From positions 1-33,792 of IMG/VR virus record IMGVR_UViG_3300027733_000911: DNA of 33,792 nucleotides. The stretch is one strand, 5' to 3'. The position numbers were made by a program, and so were the translations under genes. Numbering within the stretch: position 1 is the stretch's first letter; each line of letters starts with the position of its first letter. Source of the stretch: a virus. Positions 29,823 to 33,792 of this stretch are shown here, one piece after another. The notes under the pieces are model-generated. The model ran no database searches. It was not told the origin of the DNA and saw only the letters and a program-made list of their open reading frames with translations.

Positions 29823-30916
29823 GCTTAGTTTTAGCCGATAGGGTTCAGGAAACCACAACCACCACAGGTTCTGGGACGCTGACGCTAAACGGCGCTGTAA
29901 CAGGCTTCCAAGCCTTTTCTGCGCTGGGCAACGGGAACACCACCTATTACACAATCCAAGGCGAAACGCAGTGGGAAGTGGGGCTAGGGACGTATTCGGC
30001 TAACACGCTGACCCGCGATACAGTCATCAGCTCATCAACTGGCGGGGCAAAGCTGAGCCTGGCCGCTGGCACAAAGCAAGTCTTTGTAACGCTGCCTGCT
30101 GAGAAGACAATAACGTCAATTGCCTCTGCTGATGCAAGCATCATCGTTACAGCGGTTGGATCACTTATTGATCTTTCGGTATCGCAAACGTCACCAGCCT
30201 CTGTGTTGGTTGAGAGAGTGCGAAATTCCACTGGTGCGACCTTAACAAAAGGCACGGCGGTCTATATTTCTGGTGCTACGGGACAGCTTCCAACTGTTTC
30301 CAAGGCGCTAGCTACAAGCGATGCCACATCAGCGCAGACTTTAGGATTGATTACAAGTGACTTGGCAAACAATTCAAATGGATATGTAACCATCATTGGG
30401 TTGGTTGATGACCTTGACACATCGGCCTATACAGATGGGGTGCAGCTTTATCTCAGCCCAACGACAGCGGGAACTTTGACGGCCACCAAGCCTTACGCAC
30501 CACAGCATTTGGTCTATGTGGCTGTTGTTGCCCATGCTCACCCCGTTCATGGCAAGCTAATTGTTAAGGTGCAAAACGGCTACGAGATGGATGAGCTGCA
30601 CAATGTGTCGGCACAAAACCCAGCAAACGGTAGTGTTTTAATCTACAACACAAGCACAAGTTTGTGGGAAAAACAGGCGCAATCCGCTTTGACAGCGGGT
30701 AATGTGTCTGGGATCGTAGCCGTGGCAAATGGCGGCACAAATGCGGCAACGGCAACGGATGCAAGAACAAATTTAGTAGCAGCCAAAAGCGGCGCAAATA
30801 CTGACATCACCTCAGTGGGCTTGACAACCGGCACGATCTCCACTGCACCAAGCGCAGCCACAGACATTGTGAACAAGACCTATGCGGATGGCCTGCCTGC
30901 CCTTTGGGGGGCTTAA
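29819..30916 (+). CDS. Phage structural fibre-type protein, 365 aa
   Basis: The N-terminal 90 residues (LADRVQETTTTTGSGTLTLN, GFQAFSALGNGNTTYYTIQG, TYSANTLTRDTVISSS) are a small domain widespread in phage fibre and head-fibre proteins. The C-terminus has AVANGGTNAATATDARTNL and GTISTAPSAATDIVNKTYAD, shared with tail-fibre ends. The middle is Ala/Thr/Ser/Val-rich beta structure. Placed between portal and scaffold, it may be a head-associated fibre. Confidence 0.65.
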   Translation: MSLVLADRVQETTTTTGSGTLTLNGAVTGFQAFSALGNGNTTYYTIQGETQWEVGLGTYSANTLTRDTVISSSTGGAKLSLAAGTKQVFVTLPAEKTITSIASADASIIVTAVGSLIDLSVSQTSPASVLVERVRNSTGATLTKGTAVYISGATGQLPTVSKALATSDATSAQTLGLITSDLANNSNGYVTIIGLVDDLDTSAYTDGVQLYLSPTTAGTLTATKPYAPQHLVYVAVVAHAHPVHGKLIVKVQNGYEMDELHNVSAQNPANGSVLIYNTSTSLWEKQAQSALTAGNVSGIVAVANGGTNAATATDARTNLVAAKSGANTDITSVGLTTGTISTAPSAATDIVNKTYADGLPALWGA

Positions 30917-31279
30917 ATGTTTGGCTATGCTGCCTTTGCACAACTACCATTTGCCACCATTGGCACAACAGTCATACCGCCACCACCACCGGCAGAGGTC
31001 TTTTTAGGTGGTCACTTTGGCTTTGATGAGCGCGACAAAGGCTGGGAACAAGACAGGAAACTAGAATCCAAGCGCAGGGAAAGGATCAAAACCGCATTGT
31101 TTGGCTTACCGCCAGAACAGCGGGAACAGATTACCAGCGCACCTACCGAAACAATAAATATTGCGGCACAAACAGTAATCACTTATGATGCGGTCATGGT
31201 TCAGATTGAAACGCTGAGAAAGCGGATTGAATTTGAGCAGGATGAGGAAGATTTTGAAACACTTTTGGAGTTGCTTTGA
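30917..31279 (+). CDS. Hypothetical virion-operon protein, 120 aa
   Basis: Starts FGYAAFAQLPFATIG with a Pro run (VIPPPPPAEV), then a charged helical part: DERDKGWEQDRKLESKRRER and EQREQITSAPTETIN. The A-F-A/S-Q-L-P-F-A start is common in small genes after phage fibre genes, with unknown function. The gene starts one base after the fibre stop. Its own stop overlaps the TTG start of the next gene. Confidence 0.6.
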   Translation: MFGYAAFAQLPFATIGTTVIPPPPPAEVFLGGHFGFDERDKGWEQDRKLESKRRERIKTALFGLPPEQREQITSAPTETINIAAQTVITYDAVMVQIETLRKRIEFEQDEEDFETLLELL

Positions 31280-31698
31280 GAACTACATGGGTTTTTCCAT
31301 CAGACGGCAGTGAGCCTTACGAAAAGAGTAAAGGCCCAGCCGCTGAATACACCACAGTGATGGGTGACATTGCCCCATTTATGTCGCCTGATGGCAAGAT
31401 GATTGAGGGTAGAAAGCAGTGGCGTGACCACCTTAAGCGCACCGATTCCATCGAAATGGGGCATTCGGATGTTAAGTATGCCCAGCAAGAGTGGAACAAA
31501 AAGAAAGAAGCACATCGAGACCGATTGCGCGGACAGTTGCAGACCGTGCAAGAGTTTGACCGACCAGGCGCACCGATAGCACCTGTTAAGATGTCTAACC
31601 TAAACATAGAGATGGCAAACCGCCTACACAACCGTCCCATGCCTGAGCGCAAGGAGATGATCAAAATGACTTTGGAACAAATGAAAAGGATGAAGTGA
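31276..31698 (+). CDS. Hypothetical virion-operon protein, TTG start, 140 aa
   Basis: Begins at TTG 31276 overlapping the previous TGA (TTGA), with GGAG 5 bases upstream. The product has TTWVFPSDGSEPYEKSKG at the start, VMGDIAPFMSPDGKMIEGRK and a basic helical end. The V-M-(G/P)-D-I-x-P-(F/Y)-x-S-(P/M)-x-(D/T)-G pattern recurs in phage structural operons next to scaffold genes. Function unknown, possibly an assembly factor. Confidence 0.65.
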   Translation: MRTTWVFPSDGSEPYEKSKGPAAEYTTVMGDIAPFMSPDGKMIEGRKQWRDHLKRTDSIEMGHSDVKYAQQEWNKKKEAHRDRLRGQLQTVQEFDRPGAPIAPVKMSNLNIEMANRLHNRPMPERKEMIKMTLEQMKRMK

Positions 31699-32756
31699 TG
31701 GAAAACGAAGTTGTCGCACCCGACACGATAGACACACCAGCACCAGAAACCCCAGCGGTCGAAGCGCCCCAAACAGCGCCAGCAGAGCCGCAAAGCAGAG
31801 CCGATACGATTCGTGAGGCACTGACCAAGACACCGACAAACCGTGGCAAACACGCCGCCACACAGCCCCGCGAGGGGGGCAAGTTTGCTCCCAAGTTTCC
31901 AACCGACCAGACCCAAGCACCGCAAATGGCTGAAAAGCCACGCACCGAGATGCCGAAAAGCCTGCGGTTGGAGTTGAAAGATCATTGGGAAAAAGCCCCG
32001 CCAGAACTCCAACAAGCCTTTGCCCAGCGGGATGCCGATTACGAAAAGGGCATCAGTCAGTACAAGCAGCGGGATGCCGAGGTTCGCGCCATTACCGAAC
32101 AATTTGCCCCGTATGAGTGGATTTTGCGGAATGAGGGCAGTACACCGGCGCAAGCTATCGGCCCATTGCTCCAGACGGCGGCATTGCTGAGAACTGGTAC
32201 ACCGCAGCAGAAGTCGCAGGCGGTCGCCCAAATGATCCAGCAATTCCAGATTCCTTTGGATCAAGTGGCTGCTTACTTTGGCGGCGAAGCCCCACCACAG
32301 CAAGATTCACACTACAATCAACTGGCGCAACAAGTACAGCAGCTCACGCAACACATCACGCAGAGCCAGTACGAGGCACAGAAACAGAATGAAAACAGAG
32401 CACTCTCTGTAATCCAGCAGTTTGCAGGCGACCCTGCTAACGCACACTTTGAGGCAGTCCAAGACCGGATGCTGTCGCTTCTCCAAGCGCCGCAGGTACT
32501 AGGGGACATCAGTAATATGTCAGAACGCGAGAAATTGCAACTGGCGTATGACACCGCTGTAAGGCTTGATCCACAGTTGGCACAAAGTTTATATGCTCAA
32601 CAGCAACAAAGCTATGCCGCACAGAATCAGGTACAGAAAGCAAAACAAGCGGCTGTACAGGTAAGGGGAGCGCCAGGCGGCGCAGTCTCTGGCCCAGTAA
32701 GTCAAACAGACCGCCGAGCTGTTATCGCAAATGCGTTACGGTCGGCAAACTTTTAA
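31698..32756 (+). CDS. Scaffolding-like protein, 352 aa
   Basis: Acidic Pro/Ala-rich N-terminus (about 1-50), then a helical body rich in Gln, Ala and Glu (YEKGISQYKQRDAEVRAI, QAVAQMIQQFQIPLDQVAAYF, QLAQQVQQLTQHITQSQYEA), with a basic C-terminus ending DRRAVIANALRSANF. Such composition and the position just before the coat gene fit a scaffold that interacts with the coat through its basic C-terminus. The ATG at 31698 (AAGGA upstream) is preferred to the GTG at 31695. Confidence 0.7.
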   Translation: MENEVVAPDTIDTPAPETPAVEAPQTAPAEPQSRADTIREALTKTPTNRGKHAATQPREGGKFAPKFPTDQTQAPQMAEKPRTEMPKSLRLELKDHWEKAPPELQQAFAQRDADYEKGISQYKQRDAEVRAITEQFAPYEWILRNEGSTPAQAIGPLLQTAALLRTGTPQQKSQAVAQMIQQFQIPLDQVAAYFGGEAPPQQDSHYNQLAQQVQQLTQHITQSQYEAQKQNENRALSVIQQFAGDPANAHFEAVQDRMLSLLQAPQVLGDISNMSEREKLQLAYDTAVRLDPQLAQSLYAQQQQSYAAQNQVQKAKQAAVQVRGAPGGAVSGPVSQTDRRAVIANALRSANF

Positions 32757-32767
32757 AGGGGTAAATC

Positions 32768-33748
32768 ATGGCATACGCCAATAGTAATTACTCAGACGTT
32801 TTGGCAACCACCATTGAATCACGTTCCGGCATCGTTGCTGATAACGTGACCAAAAACAATGCGTTGCTGACTCGCCTGCGTGAAAAAGGCCGTTACAAGC
32901 CGTTCACAGGTGGATCGACCATTCTTCAAGAATTGTCATTCCAAGCAAACTCAACCGCCATGTACTACTCAGGCGCTGAAGTATTGAACATCTCCCCAGC
33001 GGACGTGATCAGTGCAGCTCAGTTCCCGATTAAACAGGCAGCCGTAGCAGTCACGATCAATGGCTTGGAAATGCTCCAAAACAGCGGCGAAGAACAGATC
33101 ATTGATTTGTTTGACGCACGTTTGGACGTTGCCGAGGCATCCATTGAGAACTTGATCTCTACTGGTATCTACTCTGACGGTACAGCCAACAACGGTAAGC
33201 AGATCACTGGTTTGCAAGCTATGGTGGTTGCGTCCCCATCCACCGGCGTGGTTGGCGGCATTGACCGTGCCACTTGGTCATTCTGGCAAAACCAGACTTT
33301 CGACTTCTCTACTGACTTGGGCTCTTCTGCATCCAGCTCAAACATCCAGACCGGCTTCAACCGTCTGTATGCAAAGACAAGTCGCGGCTCTGACGTAGTT
33401 GATTTGATCCTGTTGGATAACAACCTGTGGGGCTTCTTTATGTCCTCACTGCAAAACATTCAGCGTTTCCCAGGATCAAGCAAAATGGCCGAACTCGGCT
33501 TTGTTGCATCCAAGTACATGAATGCTGACGTTGTTCTTGACGGTGGTATCGGCGGTAATATTCCCGCAAGTACCGGCTATTTCTTGAACACGAAATACAT
33601 TTTCTTCCGTCCTCACGCAAATCGTAACTTTGTTCCGATTGGTGATGAGCGTATGTCCACCAACCAAGATGCCATCGTGCGCTTGATCGGCTGGGCTGGC
33701 AATATGACTGCCTCGGGACTTCAGTTCCAAGGCGTGATGACTGAATAA
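32768..33748 (+). CDS. Major capsid protein, 326 aa
   Basis: A 326-residue protein with SGIVADNVTKNNALLTRLRE, GGSTILQELSFQANST and YYSGAEVLNISPADVISAAQ near the N-terminus and NRNFVPIGDERMSTNQDAIV and LIGWAGNMTASGLQFQGVMT at the C-terminus. These are marks of a podoviral HK97-fold coat family. AAGGGG precedes the ATG. Codon use is conspicuously uniform and the gene has a dedicated terminator after its downstream partner, as expected for the most abundant protein. The gene crosses the window join. Confidence 0.85.
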   Translation: MAYANSNYSDVLATTIESRSGIVADNVTKNNALLTRLREKGRYKPFTGGSTILQELSFQANSTAMYYSGAEVLNISPADVISAAQFPIKQAAVAVTINGLEMLQNSGEEQIIDLFDARLDVAEASIENLISTGIYSDGTANNGKQITGLQAMVVASPSTGVVGGIDRATWSFWQNQTFDFSTDLGSSASSSNIQTGFNRLYAKTSRGSDVVDLILLDNNLWGFFMSSLQNIQRFPGSSKMAELGFVASKYMNADVVLDGGIGGNIPASTGYFLNTKYIFFRPHANRNFVPIGDERMSTNQDAIVRLIGWAGNMTASGLQFQGVMTE

Positions 33749-33792
33749 GGAGCAAAATCATGGCTGATTACGTCACCGATGGAAAAATTGGT
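33712..33792. repeat. Terminal direct repeat, right copy
   Basis: Matches positions 1-81 at 80 of 81 bases; the difference is T here versus C at position 10, a silent leucine codon change in the coat gene. It marks circular closure of the assembled sequence. Confidence 0.9.
33760..33792 (+). CDS. Capsid accessory protein, N-terminal fragment (partial)
   Basis: Eleven codons (MADYVTDGKIG) identical to the start of the gene at 49-582, cut by the end of the window. This is the same gene seen again through the terminal repeat. Confidence 0.9.
   Translation, partial: MADYVTDGKIG

Noticed and set aside
1-33792. Temperate phage or prophage
   Set aside because: Lambdoid gene order hints at it, but there is no integrase, excisionase, attachment site or CI-type repressor, and both ends join inside the virion genes.

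Overview
The window is essentially one complete, circularly closing genome of a small tailed phage with a podovirus-type virion, about 33.7 kb. The first 81 bases recur as the last 81 with one silent difference, so the ends join inside the region between the major capsid gene and its downstream neighbour. The head and tail genes (TerL, a 767-residue portal with a Gln-rich tail, scaffold, 326-residue coat, P22/T7-like adaptor and nozzle, ejection-type proteins), without tape measure, sheath or baseplate genes, indicate a podovirus. Moderate GC and a set of small genes familiar from phages of freshwater Betaproteobacteria suggest such a host; this is inference, as no host marker is present. No integrase, excisionase, CI-type repressor, tRNA, CRISPR array or insertion sequence was seen.

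The logic is lambda-like, with two divergent arms from a control region at about 20.34-20.66 kb. The leftward arm (minus strand, 20338 down to 15871) has a clear promoter with an operator-like palindrome in its spacer. It encodes a string of small proteins, a lipoprotein, an ERF annealing protein, a YqaJ exonuclease, an SSB-like protein with an SSB-type C-terminal tip, a winged-helix protein and small membrane or secreted peptides. The rightward arm starts with a 51-residue Cro/YdaS-like protein, then a strong promoter and about 400 bases without a convincing gene that hold a long, interlocked inverted-repeat structure. It continues with a zinc ribbon, a small replication protein, a VRR-NUC-like nuclease, NinB, a second zinc ribbon and a YbcO/DUF1364-type HNH nuclease.

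The rightward early arm ends at 22.9 kb, where a good promoter is followed within about 15 bases by a perfect intrinsic terminator and then by about 430 bases of heavily base-paired non-coding sequence. The late genes follow: a DUF5856-like protein, a GT8-like glycosyltransferase, a modular ART-like effector, small and large terminase, portal, fibre, scaffold and coat. Across the join come the capsid accessory protein, a terminator, a sugar/methyl-modification cluster (two DUF115-type proteins and a methyltransferase), adaptor, nozzle, GNAT, ejection proteins, tail fibre and a lysis cassette (several membrane proteins and an M15 peptidase).

Two free-standing HNH homing endonuclease genes have settled at gene borders, next to the endolysin and the exonuclease, overlapping each neighbour by about 32-35 bases without destroying it.

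The most unusual content is the pair of structured non-coding regions, each directly downstream of a strong promoter and directly upstream of an operon. With no N or Q antiterminator protein recognisable, cis-acting RNA control of early and late transcription is a plausible but untested reading.
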